The notes under the pieces are model-generated. The model did no database searches and was not told the DNA's origin. It worked only from the letters and a program-made list of their open reading frames with translations. From Nemertoderma westbladi (taxonomy: Eukaryota > Xenacoelomorpha > Nemertodermatida > Nemertodermatidae), in contig JAUCBJ010009148.1 of assembly GCA_032718475.1 (NCBI GenBank), forward strand, positions 1 through 47,285: a stretch of DNA of 47,285 bases, in the 5' to 3' direction. Positions 1 through 10,752 of this stretch are shown in pieces. The stretch's first letter is position 1. Each line of letters begins with the position of its first letter. The position numbers and the translations under genes were made by a program.

Positions 1-800
1 TATTATGATGAAACATATACGTTTCACAAACAATTCGAATTCACAAACAATTTTAATATTGGACTAGACTGTGAAGTTCTGTTCATATAAGAGTGCGATT
101 TAAATGGAATTGTTGGAAACTGAAATCCACAATTTACTAATTGTTAGGCCGAAAGTAAGGAGGGGGGGGGGGGGGGGGGGGGTAGAATTCCTTATTAGAG
201 ATTAGCCCCAATGTCCCTCTCGTCAACCCAAGGTGTTGACGGGACATTGGGGATCTTGTTTAGTACCAAAAATATTTAAAATTTTATTTAAAACCAACAA
301 AAAAATATATCAAAGAATGAAAACTAAATTTTACTGTTTAACAGAATACTTGGTTAATATTACTGTAAGTATTTGCATTAAAATAAAAAATTTATTTGCA
401 TAATTATCACAAAAGCACCTTTTTTATTCTTTGCTTTTGTAAATACAGCTAAAAGATATATCAGTATTTCTACAAAATGCAAAATAATATATTAAACAAA
501 TTTTAATTATGAAATATAACAATATATTTATAGTATATAGCTATAGCTGTTTATACTATTAATATATTTACATAATATAATAAATATTATTATTATTTAG
601 TATAATATTATATTAAAGATTTAATACTAAATTGTGAATTTAATTTGTTCAATTAATAAAATAATTTCTGCTCATGGCAATATACCGTAGGACCACAAAT
701 AATTAATACATGGGCATACATTTAATCCAATACGACGTCATAAATGTTAACACAGTAACTGAATAAAGGCACAGGTTATATATAAGTCAATCTATAGACA
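1..800. other. AT-rich intergenic sequence with a G21 tract
   Basis: No gene is visible. The stretch is very AT-rich, especially 260-660, with runs of TATAATAT-type sequence. It contains a pure G tract at 162-182 (21 G) and, just downstream, a strong imperfect hairpin listed separately. The rest shows stops in all frames and no recognisable repeat family. Confidence 0.6.
206..252. repeat. Imperfect inverted repeat (hairpin)
   Basis: The arm CCCCAATGTCC followed by CGTCAAC pairs with GTTGACG then GGACATTGGGG. The left arm carries a 4-nt bulge (CTCT) and the loop is about 7 nt. It sits 24 bp after the G21 tract. It could be the end of a small transposon or a fold-back remnant; no target duplication was found. 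Confidence 0.6.
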
Positions 801-1510
801 ATAACAAAATTAAAAAGCATTAAATAACGCGTTGGTTTGGTATCCCTACCCGGATGCGGTTTGGATGAAACGAAGACATGAAAGTTAAAAACTCAATGAA
901 CCAAAGCGTGTCTGGTCGACTGATGGACACCGAACCACTCGCGAATTTAAACTGGGGATCCCAACTCGCTCCGGAACGCAACCCATAATAACTCATCGCT
1001 TGCTGTTGCACTGAATTGCTCTACCGCAGTTGACCCACGAAAGTTTTGCACTTTGTATTTCAGTATTTCATGCCGCTGATTCTAGAGCCTAAGATTTCAT
1101 CCGGTAAACGTTGCAAGTACCATAAACCATGCGCTGTAATCGTACCGATACCACGAAGTATCTTTAGTTTCACATGCATGTTTGCTTTTAGCGAAGTCCT
1201 GCATACATATACGTACAATGCGATTGGAACTACCGGTAGTTTTCCCACCGGAATCGAGCATGCCCAGTAGGCCCAATTTTGCATCTTTCAGCATTGCGTC
1301 GGAGAAACGAGGCGAAGGGCCGGAAGTCGCGATGATAGAGTTCCAGTACGACCCTCTCTCGACCTTGGCCGTCCAGAGATATGCGAGAATGTTATCGCAA
1401 ACGTGCTGGCACCCAGTCCGCCAGTTTGTGTCATCAACGTTGAAGACTAAGCAGTCATTTATGTGCAGAAGGAGACGATTCGTTAGGATAAGCTGCAAGT
1501 GATCCCCACC
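801..1510. other. Unique-looking, higher-GC stretch, no recognised gene
   Basis: Base composition rises above the AT-rich surroundings and complexity is higher. The longest minus-strand frame (1097-1498, 133 codons) contains the short string KLGLLGMLDSGGKT. This only loosely recalls a nucleotide-binding P-loop and does not fit GxxxxGK[ST], having one residue too many. A second minus frame at 820-1011 is not in phase with it. I do not recognise a family and see no convincing splice-site set. It could be a decayed exon, an old transposon or unique noncoding DNA. Confidence 0.25.
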
Positions 1511-2170
1511 TCATAGGGATCCACGGATATAAGGATTACAGGATTACAACTTCCAAACTTGAGGTTTAGAACTGCAGTAGGCCTATAATGCAGGCAGATT
1601 GTCTCATGAGTTTACTAAAATCCTGAGGTTATTAGCCAAATGCGTGAATGTGGATTGGTTAGGCCTACTGAAAGAACATGAGAAAACAAAAATGCTAGGC
1701 CTAGTACAATCACAGTATTAGGCTCACTAAAAATTAACAAATAATAAATGAAATACTGAAATAGGCCTAAATTTAATTATACAACAACCGTCAGACCATA
1801 CCTGCCTGCCTGCTGCCTGCATACAGCGTACCAAACCTGATAACATGCAGACAAGCCTAGAATACAAGTGAAATGTATAGTACAGTAGTAGGCAGGTAGG
1901 CCTACTGTAGTAAGGCCTGTGAAAGTACAGGCGGTGGTACGCTACTGCAGTACTGCAGCAGGCGTTCCAGTGGAGGGGCAGACCGGTATATAAAATCAAA
2001 CACTACCAGTAACTGCAGTGAACTGCTACACAGCCATCATTCTTGCACAAGGTGCCTTGTCCCTGCCTCACACTACAAAAAGTGTTGCCGTCGCTAGGAT
2101 ACAAATTATATGTTATTGGCTAGAGCTGTACCATTGGTTGGCTTTGGCTATGTGTTTGATGTAGGCCATC
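1511..2170. other. Intergenic, rich in TAGGCCTA palindromes
   Basis: No coding frame of substance. AGGCCTA-containing octamers recur near 1577, 1659, 1697, 1763 and 1889. The CTGCCTGC/GCAGGCAG-type words around 1800-1900 add local simple sequence. The same octamer recurs around and inside the CaMK1 locus at 42.8-45.5 kb. Confidence 0.5.
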
Positions 2171-3990
2171 ATGTTATGATATTCAAATGGATTGATGGAG
2201 GGAATTTCAAAATGGTCAAATAATACAACAATAATGAAACTTTTAATACGATGTGCAATTATAAAAATCGCTGTAACTCTGGTGCAACACGACCGTATTC
2301 GATGAAATTTTCATTGTTACGTACGGAAATTAATGCGTTTAGAATTGCTATACTCAATATATTTATAATCGGTATGATTTTTAAACTATAAGAGTTTAAG
2401 AGCCGGGAATTGCCAAATTGTGGCTACGTAAGCCAGATTTGACCACAAAATTGACCAGGTTCGTGCAACTCTTGAAAATTTTGGAATATGTCAATTTTGT
2501 TCTATTATCATGTTCTATAAATGACCAAAGTTAAAAAAAATATAATTCCTAGGAAGTTGTTTTATTTTTTATAAATATGTAATTTTGTGGTGAAAATTGG
2601 TTAATTTCGTCAAAAATCAGTGAAAATTTGACGGTTTGGAGTAAAATTGGGTGGGTTGGGCCAACTCATATAAATAGTTGCCAGCGTCATTTTTCTTACC
2701 CTAAAACGTTCTTTAATTGAGCACAGTTTTAGAAAATATAATTCCTAGGAAGTTCTTAAACTAAAGCTCAGACTTTCAAAAAGACGGCCATTTAACTGAC
2801 TTTTTTTATTTGTCTGTCATACCTACACACAACGTTGAAATCGAAAATGGCATGCATATTCGGATTCAGCACACCAAAATGTACCTATATAGTATATTTT
2901 GAGGTAATCTGAGGCTAAAATAAAAAAAAATGAAAAAATGAAAAAAAATTTCGCCAAAATTTGCCAAACTTCCAAAAATACTTAACTTGCTCAGATTTTC
3001 ATGAAATTTGGTACGGATGTGCCCAAAGCAATTCTAAGAAACTAATTTGAAGGATTTACGGAAAAATGCAATTTAAGCCGATATATCGCATTTTGAGTGC
3101 CTAATTTTAGGCTAAATTTCAAGAAAATACAGATTTCCTAAGTTTGGCCCTTATTTACTACAAGAAGCAAAAACTTTTTGTATTAAGATTAAATGGATAA
3201 AATGTAGAGCTATCTTATCCATCTGTGATGTTAAAGTTTCAGAAAAATATAAGCAGACAATTCCGAGAAAACCACTTTCTACCAAAACCTATTTTGTCAA
3301 CTTCCAAAATTACCATTTTTCGGCCCCAATTTCCGGCCCTTAATATTCAGGCAACGCACAATACCAATAACAGTAATGGAACTCCCATCTTCCCTCTATA
3401 TAACGCAAGTGGAACGGTTTCCTTCTAATTAAAAGATACAGAGTTATAACGATTTAAAAATTGTCAAAAATATCCAAATTTGGCCCAAAATTGGCCAAAA
3501 GTTAAATTATTGGCATACTGTTAAATATTTTTGGCCAATATTTTGACCCGATGAACAACTGTATTGGATATGTATTCGGTATGAGTTTCAATCGAAATGG
3601 CAAAGCTGCTTTGGTGATAGCGAGAAAACAATGTAAAAATTTACCATTTTGATAATTTTTGGGTAAAATTAAAATGTGGCCAAAATGGCCAAATTTGGCT
3701 AAACGAAATTTTTTAATGAAACTTGCAAATTTATCCGCGCACAAAGTCTCGGGAGAACATTTGAAGATTTCAGTCGCCTTCACACCGAATTTAATCATTT
3801 AGTGCTAGAAGTTTCCAAATTGGGGCAAAAATCCACATTTGGTGGCCAATTTGGAAATGTTGCGAAACTAAATTGAAAAAACAAAACCGTACAAAATTCT
3901 TAGAATAACAAAAACTACAAACGTGGCAAATTTCAGAGAATATAATTCCTAGGAAGTTGTAAAACGCCCCGAGTAAGCTCCACTTTCTAT
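2171..3990. repeat. AT-rich dispersed-repeat region with three copies of a 20-bp motif
   Basis: A near-identical motif containing the palindrome ATTCCTAGGAA occurs three times in the same orientation, at 2540-2560, 2736-2755 and 3940-3960. Between the copies the sequence is dominated by GGCCAAA/TTTGGCC and AAATTTGGCC words. Short open frames (e.g. 3225-3428 plus, 3502-3798 minus) have low-complexity composition and no recognisable domain. This is most likely old transposable-element sequence of unassigned family. Confidence 0.45.
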
Positions 3991-4019
3991 ATACTAATGT
4001 TGGAACGCCTACGCCCGGT

Positions 4020-4050
4020 GTGGGAGAATCCTCACGAAGGATCCTCCCAC
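4020..4050. repeat. 13-bp inverted repeat with 5-nt loop
   Basis: GTGGGAGAATCCT (4020-4032) pairs with AGGATCCTCCCAC (4038-4050), with one mismatch in 13 and the loop CACGA. It lies about 300 bp downstream of the 3' end of the GNPTAB relic (minus strand). A second short inverted pair, GAGTAGG/CCTACTC, lies at about 4190-4232. Confidence 0.65.
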
Positions 4051-4303
4051 GTTGTGTTGTTTTTAGATTTACATAAGAACCGCATATCCGACAAGCCCCA
4101 TTTTCTATACTGGACCCCCCAAACTAAACCCTTTTTAGAATCTATTATTGTCGTTTCATTGTAGTACCGGTACTGTAGTTAATACCTCGGAGTAGGTAAG
4201 CCTCGGCTACGCCTCGGCTGGTTCCTACTCCTCGTGTTAAAACAACAGGAAAAACAACAAAACAACCGGTCAATAATGTACGTTAGTACCGAAAAAGCAC
4301 TAT

Positions 4304-4314
4304 TTTATTTTATT
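4304..4314 (-). promoter_or_regulatory. Tandem AATAAA polyadenylation signals
   Basis: On the minus strand two overlapping AATAAA hexamers lie at 4314-4309 and 4309-4304, about 50 nt after the stop of the second GNPTAB reading frame (4365). No A-tail follows, so they do not by themselves prove a retrocopy. They may be the original 3' signal or chance in AT-rich DNA. Confidence 0.4.
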
Positions 4315-4364
4315 GATGTAACTGTTCCATTCGAATACCGCAAACCAATTTCCATTTGCATTTC

Positions 4365-5220
4365 CTAGTGTTGCAACAGTTCAAACTGGGACGGTTTTGG
4401 GTATAGAGACTCCAAGAGTTCCCTCACGATTCCCTTAACAATGTGGGCATTAGGTTTGTTTTGATCGACGCCATCATTAATGCAAATAAACTTCTTAGTG
4501 TGACGACGGAGTTCGTCCATTTGTCCATTTGAGTCGTGTGATAAAGTCTGAGGGCCAGATTGGCGCACCAAACATTAAATCATCGTTGAGGTAGAGGAAG
4601 TTTTCGGAGATACCCGGAATGCGATGAAGTTGAGACTCTATGGCGGGGGAACCGAAGGTGGGAAGATTCGACTTGTTTGCAAATATCTCCTTGTGAGTTA
4701 CTAACGTAACTCGGTGATTGCTAAGGTCCAACCAGTATGGGATTTGCCCATTGGTCACGATGTAAATGTGTCGTACCCACGGGGCATACAGGTCAACAGA
4801 ACGTAGGGAGTATCGCAACTCCTCGTTGTCATAGAAACGGCTGGAACTTGTGCGCTCCTCGAGGTTCGATTGGTGACTCCTCACCCTCCCTTCCATGTTC
4901 ATCTCCCATTCCAATTCCCTTCGGACTTTCTCCAGTTCTACTAACATATCAGGGTCTGAACCATTCACCCAGGTGTAGACTAAGTCTACAGGAAACAGTT
5001 TGTAAAGATGTAAGTTATTCAGCCATGTGCATTGAAGTAAGGAATCATCAAAATTATCAGATGCGCTGTATAAGATGTAACTATTATCAATATTATCATG
5101 GTGTATGACTTCTGATATGAAATAAACCATGAAAGGCATAAAGAGCATGAATCCAGCTAGACATATCTTCAACTGACGGGTCCCTCTCACTGAGAACCAT
5201 TGCACACATCTATGCAGCAT
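4365..5220 (-). pseudogene. GNPTAB: Truncated, frameshifted GNPTAB-like (Stealth) phosphotransferase copy
   Basis: GNPTAB makes the alpha/beta subunits of Golgi GlcNAc-1-phosphotransferase, which starts the mannose-6-phosphate tag on lysosomal hydrolases. The first frame (5220-4495, 241 codons) starts at a clear ATG. It has an N-terminal signal anchor at about residues 19-37, Stealth CR1 ([12 protein letters not shown], 79-90), a very short spacer 1, and CR2 (about 126-226, with [25 protein letters not shown] and LNDDLMFG). It then meets a stop at 4495. Within about 25-50 nt of the CR2 end, a different frame (to 4365) reads Stealth CR4: KKFICIND, then SLYPKPSQFEL. CR3, the Notch/DMAP region and the C-terminal membrane segment are missing. 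There is no intron, although vertebrate GNPTAB has about 21 exons. I infer a retrocopy or deleted duplicate. CR1/CR2 remain well preserved, so loss looks fairly recent; an expressed short N-terminal protein cannot be excluded. Confidence 0.8.
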
Positions 5221-6050
5221 TGTAATGTTTAATTAAAAAACTATTTACAATGTACGAACATTTTTATATTATGTCAACCATGACCTACTATATATACAAA
5301 CAGTTCCATTAGAGTTTTATCAAGTAAACCAGAAAATGATTAGGAATCAATTTGTATTGCTGCTGAAAGTAGAAATGAAATTGATTTTGATTTAGACACA
5401 CGTGAAATTCTAAAATGCGTTTGGGGATTTCTTACCCACAATGTTATCAACAGAAAGGGTGCCAAAACTGTGCGGCAGTTTTACAAAATGAAACTGTCTC
5501 ACTTTACCAACCAACTCACTTTACCACAGTTTGCTTGACATGGGAAGGGAAGACTCGCAAGACAGTTTATGCGCATTTGTTAAAGAAACGTTTACAATTT
5601 TAATAACCGTTGAAGATTTCTTTGAAAAAACCCCTCAGTTCCGCAAAGCGACAATTTCGACTCTAACCAAACTACGTGATAATTATCCCTATTGTACGAA
5701 ATCAACTGCCCTTCCCATAACGAACAAATTAAAATAATTATTTTTCGCTCTCTCATAAACATATTTGCCAATAATCGATCCAAAGCCGACTCCCAGACAG
5801 TTAGAGAATCAGCTGTAAAAAAAATTCACACTGCGTCAGCGTCATGTACATACATAATATATAACACTCATCATCACATTATAAACAATAAACATTCCAC
5901 AAGATTAAACAATTACCATATTATTTATATTCGCCTTTGCCCTGCTTCAGTAATTTGCCAGTAAAAACACAATGTTTCACACAATTGTTTTACACAATGT
6001 AACACAATGAAAGACGAACAACCAAATAGTTAAAAATAACACACGGCAGT
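5221..6050. other. Intergenic sequence upstream of the GNPTAB relic
   Basis: No gene recognised. Short frames at 5415-5603 and 5531-5737 (plus) show no domain and overlap one another. No TATA/initiator arrangement can be assigned with confidence to the GNPTAB copy. Confidence 0.5.
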
Positions 6051-8560
6051 AAACTTTGCAAAAATTAACATTTTTTGTGACAGAATTTCGAAAAACAAAC
6101 AAAATAAAAAATATGGCATTGGTACACGTTGGGTACCCACCCATTGACCAGATTTTTTATACTTGCTAATTTTTGATATTTTTTTTTATAAATGATAAGC
6201 ACTATAGAAGATGTGCTATCTATCAATTTTGATAAATATTTTTGTTCTAGAAAACATTTTTTATTTTTTATACAAGCTAATTTTTTCAACTTTTTTTATA
6301 AATTTTTTTATAGGGTACTGCTAAACACCCCCCACCAAATTTTATCTACTAGCTAATTTTTGTGAATTTCTTTTTTTTAAATGTACCAGAACATGTTCGC
6401 TATTTTATTTTGAAAAAATTAATGTTCTAGAACAAATATTTTTTGTTCTAGAACACTTTTTAGACAAAAGCCAGATTTGTATTTAAAAAGAATGGGATAG
6501 TTAAAAAACATGTATAAAATAAATAAATACTTTTTTTAATATTTTGAAATTTTTCAATTAAATAATGATGATGTATAGTAAGATTTATGGTAGCTAATAA
6601 ATTTTAATTTATTAACAAATTGATTTCGATAGAAATATAGCTTCGTATATTACAGTCATTAAAAGCAATATAAAACGATATGACTAGACTCTCTATTATT
6701 TGACTTCTTTTTATTTGTTATTGACACAACTGCGATAATTTCCTATACACTTAAATGTAGCTAATCTTAAATCCCTTAAATATAGCCAATCGAAAATGTA
6801 TTAGTTTTAATGTTCTAGAATAATGTTGCCAGAGATTCATTAAAATTCTTAAATACTGTTGATACAATGAACTCATAAGATTTTAATACAAACCTTGATT
6901 TTTTTTCTAAAAATATGTTACAGAAAAAAATATTTGTTCTAGAACACTATTTTTTATGAACAAATATGTAGCTATCAATTTCTAGAACAATAGAAAAACG
7001 AAATTTTCAAAAACTAATAAGTACAAAAAATTTGGTGGGGGGTGTACGCAACGCATACTGAGAAATTTTTTTTCATGCGAAAATAAATGACTTTTATCAT
7101 GAAGTTTAAATTAAAAATATAATTAATAAAAAATAATAAAATAAAAATAATAAAAAAAAATTAAAAAAAAAAAAAAAAAATTTTTGTAATTCTTAAAATA
7201 TGTTTAATAGCTATGGTTTTTACTCTAGAACATTTTAATAAACGCGTTCGTTATTATTTTTCTTAATGACATTAACGACACTGACATCGAAATAACATTT
7301 TTATTGGCAACAGAAGAGAGCGTTATTTATTACTTTTGCGGCCGAAGAGTCGGAATTAGCAATAAGCGAGACCCATGGAAATGCCACGATGGGAGTGATA
7401 TTTACAAACATTTGTGGGTCAACCACAGTAAAAATGGAAAAGGGCGCTTTGTTAACAAAGAAAAAAAACTAAGATACAGGGGCAAACACCCAAAGAATTG
7501 AGTGCATGTGGTGGGGGCATGCAAAGTTAAATATTATGCAAACAAAGAAAGGCACAACTAAAAAGCTACTGAATAACCATCTGAGCGAGTTCCGATGGAG
7601 GGGTCTTAATAAAGATATTCCATTACATGGATTAATACAACTAATCAAGAACAATTACTAGACCTAAGTAACTTATTCTAATTTTTGCAATAATATTGTC
7701 AATAAAAACGATTAAAAAAATTTCAAAAATGAAGATAGCTATCGCAGTATTACCGTAAGATGGTAGCTATAAATTTGGATTTTGTGTTAACTAGTACTTT
7801 TTATTAGCTCGTGAAAAATTAGAAATTGAAAATTTTTTTCTTAAAAAATTGCTGTTATCTTTGCTTTTATTGATTCTATCATAAATTTTACTAGCTATCA
7901 TCATAATTTAATTGGAAAATTTTAAAATATAAAAAAAAATTATTTTATCTATTTTATACACGTTTTATAACCACCCCATGCTTTTTAAATACAAACCTGG
8001 CTTTTGTACAAAAATTGTTCTAGAACAAAACAATTTTATTCTAGAACATTAATATTTTCAAAATAAAATGTCTAACATGTTCTGGTACATTAAAAAAAAT
8101 AAATTATGAAAAACTACTGTAGCTAGTAGATAAAATTTGGTGGGGGGTGTACGCATACTGAACCAGTACCTGCTATCAATTTTGGGTACAACTTCGTCAT
8201 GTCGACACCCCTTGCCGATATTTTTTACCTGTCAATTTTTGTGTTTTATAATGATTTTTAGATATTAGTAAATGTTCTAGAACTTTAGTAGATATATTTT
8301 TTTTGGTCGCTAGTGTTTTTTTACTAGCTAGTTTCTTTTGTAATTATAAAAATATGGTATTTTTTTTATTTTTGTTTTTGGTTAAGTGTTCGTGAACATT
8401 TACATTAAGATATTATTTATTAAGTAGCTAGTTTTTTTTACTAGGCTAGTATTACTTTTTTGAAATTATAAAAAAATGTGAAAACATTGATATTTCAGAT
8501 TTATGCCTAAACTATTGCAGATATTAATGATAAAATATATTGATGATATTATAACAGTTT
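6050..8560. mobile_element. Nest of AT-rich DNA-transposon remnants around a Merlin relic
   Basis: Very AT-rich DNA with long inverted arms. About 180 bp from 6314 onward (through ACACCCCCCACCAAATTTT and GTACCAGAACATGTT) reappears inverted at about 7985-8170, by eye mostly identical with small indels. Both outer ends carry GGTACTG (6314-6320) / CAGTACC (8164-8170). A third copy of the CACCCCCCACCAAATTT end lies at about 7023-7055, so at least two related elements are nested. The palindrome GTTCTAGAAC is scattered through the unit (6424, 6443, 6938, 8020, 8274). The transposase relic lies between the arms. I could not find a matching target-site duplication, so the exact ends are uncertain. 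Confidence 0.6.
7262..7661 (+). pseudogene. Decayed Merlin / ISXO2-type DDE transposase, C-terminal part
   Basis: Two plus-strand frames together read the C-terminal third of an ISXO2-like (DDE) transposase, the fold of Merlin elements and bacterial IS1016/IS1595. Frame one runs 7262-7498 and contains KRDPWKCHDGSDIYKHLWVN, then HSKN and RFVN, matching the family's second D and the Y.H..VNHS..FV block. Frame two runs 7473-7661 and contains GANTQRIECMWWGHAK, then HLSEFRWRGLN, matching the TGAHT..IE..W block (third acidic residue) and the HL.EF.WR block, and it stops at 7661. The switch falls by an A8 run at 7461-7468, where frame two also meets a TAA. The N-terminal part with the first D is not visible, so the relic cannot be active. 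Merlin elements are known from ascidians, vertebrates, nematodes and others. Confidence 0.75.
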
Positions 8561-8599
8561 AAGCTTCTATTAAAATCAGAGTGTCCCTGAATGCGATCC

Positions 8600-10040
8600 A
8601 GCTATTATCTACGGTAATAATTTAGGTTAACCAACCAACAACACAAACGCAGTATACACATACGCAATATATAAAAAAAACAGTTTTAAACATTTTAAAT
8701 GAAAATGGGACGTATTTTTGTTTTCTTTTTGATATAAAAAAATATATAAAACCAAAATGGTATTCTTTATAAAGAACAAAAAATAAAAATAATACGTCTA
8801 AGTGCGCCAAAACATTGTCAAAATTGTTTTTTCAACATATTACAAAGGATAAAAAAGTATTTTTTCATTAAATGTGACGAGTTGGCGGTTTCAATATGAA
8901 CTTAAACTTTCGAAACTTTAGACAATAAATTGAAAAAAGAAACTCGTGGGTGAACAAGAATTATAGAAAAATAGTTCTTTCAACATTGTCCAAAAGGTAA
9001 AAAACGAATTTTTTAATTAAATGTGATGATTTGGTGGTTCAATAGGCAGGTAAGTTTTTAAAGTTTTATATGAAAAATTGAAACAACTTAAATGGGTGCG
9101 CTCTAATTGCTGTGTGTGCTGTGTGAAAATTTTGGTGCTAGCACGAAATTTTGAAAATCCATTCAATAGATAAAATTGCTTGTGATAATTTATTTCTTGC
9201 GTTGTAGAGGTTTATGGCTGTTCTGAATTCAATGGAATATATAATTATCGAACTAGACATCTCAAACGTTTATTTTTCGGAAGTGGGTGCAAAATGTGGT
9301 GCTTGTAGAGTAGAGTGTTCTCATGTCCACTCTGAGTACAATTCACTGCAACCTGCACCTGGCAGCAGGGGTACAGGGCATGACCCAGCAGACGAGCTGC
9401 ACAGCCAATGCTGGGTCATGTGTGCCAGTGCATAATCTTGTAGTTTGGCAGTCTCATGGAGTGAATAAGCTGGTTTAATAAGCTGAATAAGTTTATGGCT
9501 GTTCTGAATTCAATGGAATATATAATTATCGAACTAGACATCTCAAACTTGTATTTTTCGGAAGTGGGTGCAAAATGTGGTGCTTGCACCAAATTTTGAA
9601 AACCATCAAATACTGTATATCAATTGATTGTGTCACCTTGTTTCTTGCGTTATAAAGGGTTTGTGAAGGTTCTGAATTTAATGGAATCATTAAAAATTTC
9701 ATAAGAGTTTTCAAACTTGTATTTTTCGCCGGTGGGTGAAAATTGTTCAAATTTTTGAAAATAAGCAAATTGATCAGAAGATAGTATCATCTTGTTTCTT
9801 GCGTTATACGGGTTTATGAGTGTGCTGGATCCGATGGAATCAATAAAAACAGCACTGGACATCGCAAACATGTACTTTATGGTGATGGGTACGAAATATG
9901 GTGCTAGCACCAAAATTTGCCAAATTACGCCGACAAATACAAGTAGCAATGATCTGGCATATTAGAAATGTATTCCATTAGAATCAGCGCCCTAGAAAAC
10001 CTGAAAATGTGAATTTATAGCATCGTATAAGTGAATTAAA
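8600..10040. repeat. Field of diverged ~150-bp tandem repeats
   Basis: Diverged units repeat head to tail. One pair is about 8828-8970 and 8975-9110 (TTAAATGTGA.GA.TTGG.GGTT core). A second set repeats TTCTTGCGTT followed by GGTTTATG and TTCTGAATTCAATGGAAT near 9190, 9490 (head missing), 9640 and 9795. Units end in GGTGC-containing words such as GGTGCTAGCACCAAAATTT. A higher-GC insert (about 9306-9488) splits the second set. At 9971-10010, ATCAGCGCCCTAGAAAACCT matches the ATTCAGCGG..-AGAAAACCT words inside the piggyBac-like element at 15.5-15.9 kb, which links the two. Short frames here are products of the repeats, not genes. Confidence 0.55.
9379..9420. repeat. Perfect 12-bp stem, 18-nt loop
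   Basis: CATGACCCAGCA (9379-9390) and TGCTGGGTCATG (9409-9420) are exact reverse complements. The hairpin lies inside the GC-richer insert at about 9306-9488, which interrupts the AT-rich tandem repeats and so probably has a separate origin. It is not followed by a T run and no RNA family is recognised. Confidence 0.7.
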
Positions 10041-10602
10041 ATTTTTTTGTTCTAACTGAAAAGTGCTGGTTACTTGTTTTTTTTTTCAATTTTTATCACT
10101 AGCTAATAAAAAGTACTAGCTAACACAAAATCAAAATTACTAGCTACCATCGTACTAGCAGAAGGTTAAATATTTGTTCTAGAACAAGAAAACCTCATGA
10201 TATAAGCCATTTTCATATGAAAAAATTTGTTTAAAAAGTGTGTACCCATAACATAGTATTGCCCTGTAATCCATTTATGGCGAAACGTCCAATATAGAAG
10301 ACACTAAAATGACCAAAGAAAACGGCGACAGAGTTCATTAAAACTGAACGGACACAAACGGTGACTAAGTTTGCTTCAGTCGACAATTAATAGTCAAGAT
10401 GGGTTAATGATTTATTACATCCATGGAGGTGATAACTGCCAATTAACAATAATTAGATTAAAATGTATAATTAATACTGTGTACCTGTTATTAAATTTTC
10501 ACTTATATTTGATATAGTACATGACTAAAATGTATAAATGAGCATCCATAAAATCCTTTCTTCACATACCGAACGCTGATAAGTTGACATAATGTAACAA
10601 AA
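10041..10602. other. Intergenic with a remnant of the GTTCTAGAAC repeat family
   Basis: 10095-10200 holds ACTAGCTAATAAAAAGTACT and GTTCTAGAAC. The first part matches, inverted, the segment at about 7750-7810 (AAGTACTAGTTAACACAAAA in reverse complement). So a fragment of the 6-8.5 kb element family also sits here. The rest shows no gene. Confidence 0.5.
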
Positions 10603-10752
10603 TTACATACATCATTGCATGGAAAGTTCACTTTTCAGCGTTAAAGTCCCTTGTTTATTTATATAAACCTCCCTCGCTGCGCTCGCTCGGTACATAAATA
10701 AACTCGTGTCGTAACGCTGCAAAGTGCTACTTTGCACACAATGATGTAAATA
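10603..10752. mobile_element. Fold-back MITE, copy 1
   Basis: About 60-bp arms are imperfect inverted repeats. The left arm runs from TTACATACATCATTG through CAGCGTTAAAGTCCC to GTTTATTTAT. The right arm, read on the minus strand, runs TTACATCATTGTGTGC, CAGCGTTACGACACGAG, TTTATTTATG. The centre is GC-rich (CTCCCTCGCTGCGCTCGCTCG-like). Related copies lie at 14511-14636, 16311-16455 and, duplicated, 22760-22904. No coding capacity; the superfamily cannot be assigned. Confidence 0.65.

Noticed and set aside
1097-1498. 133-codon minus frame with a P-loop-like string KLGLLGMLDSGGKT
   Set aside because: It does not fit GxxxxGK[ST], has no supporting motifs further on and no clear exon borders. Kept only as an unrecognised stretch.
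8622-8810. 62-codon minus frame rich in F, Y and V resembling a membrane peptide
   Set aside because: Composition reflects poly-A/T DNA in a transposon-rich tract; no start context or homology.
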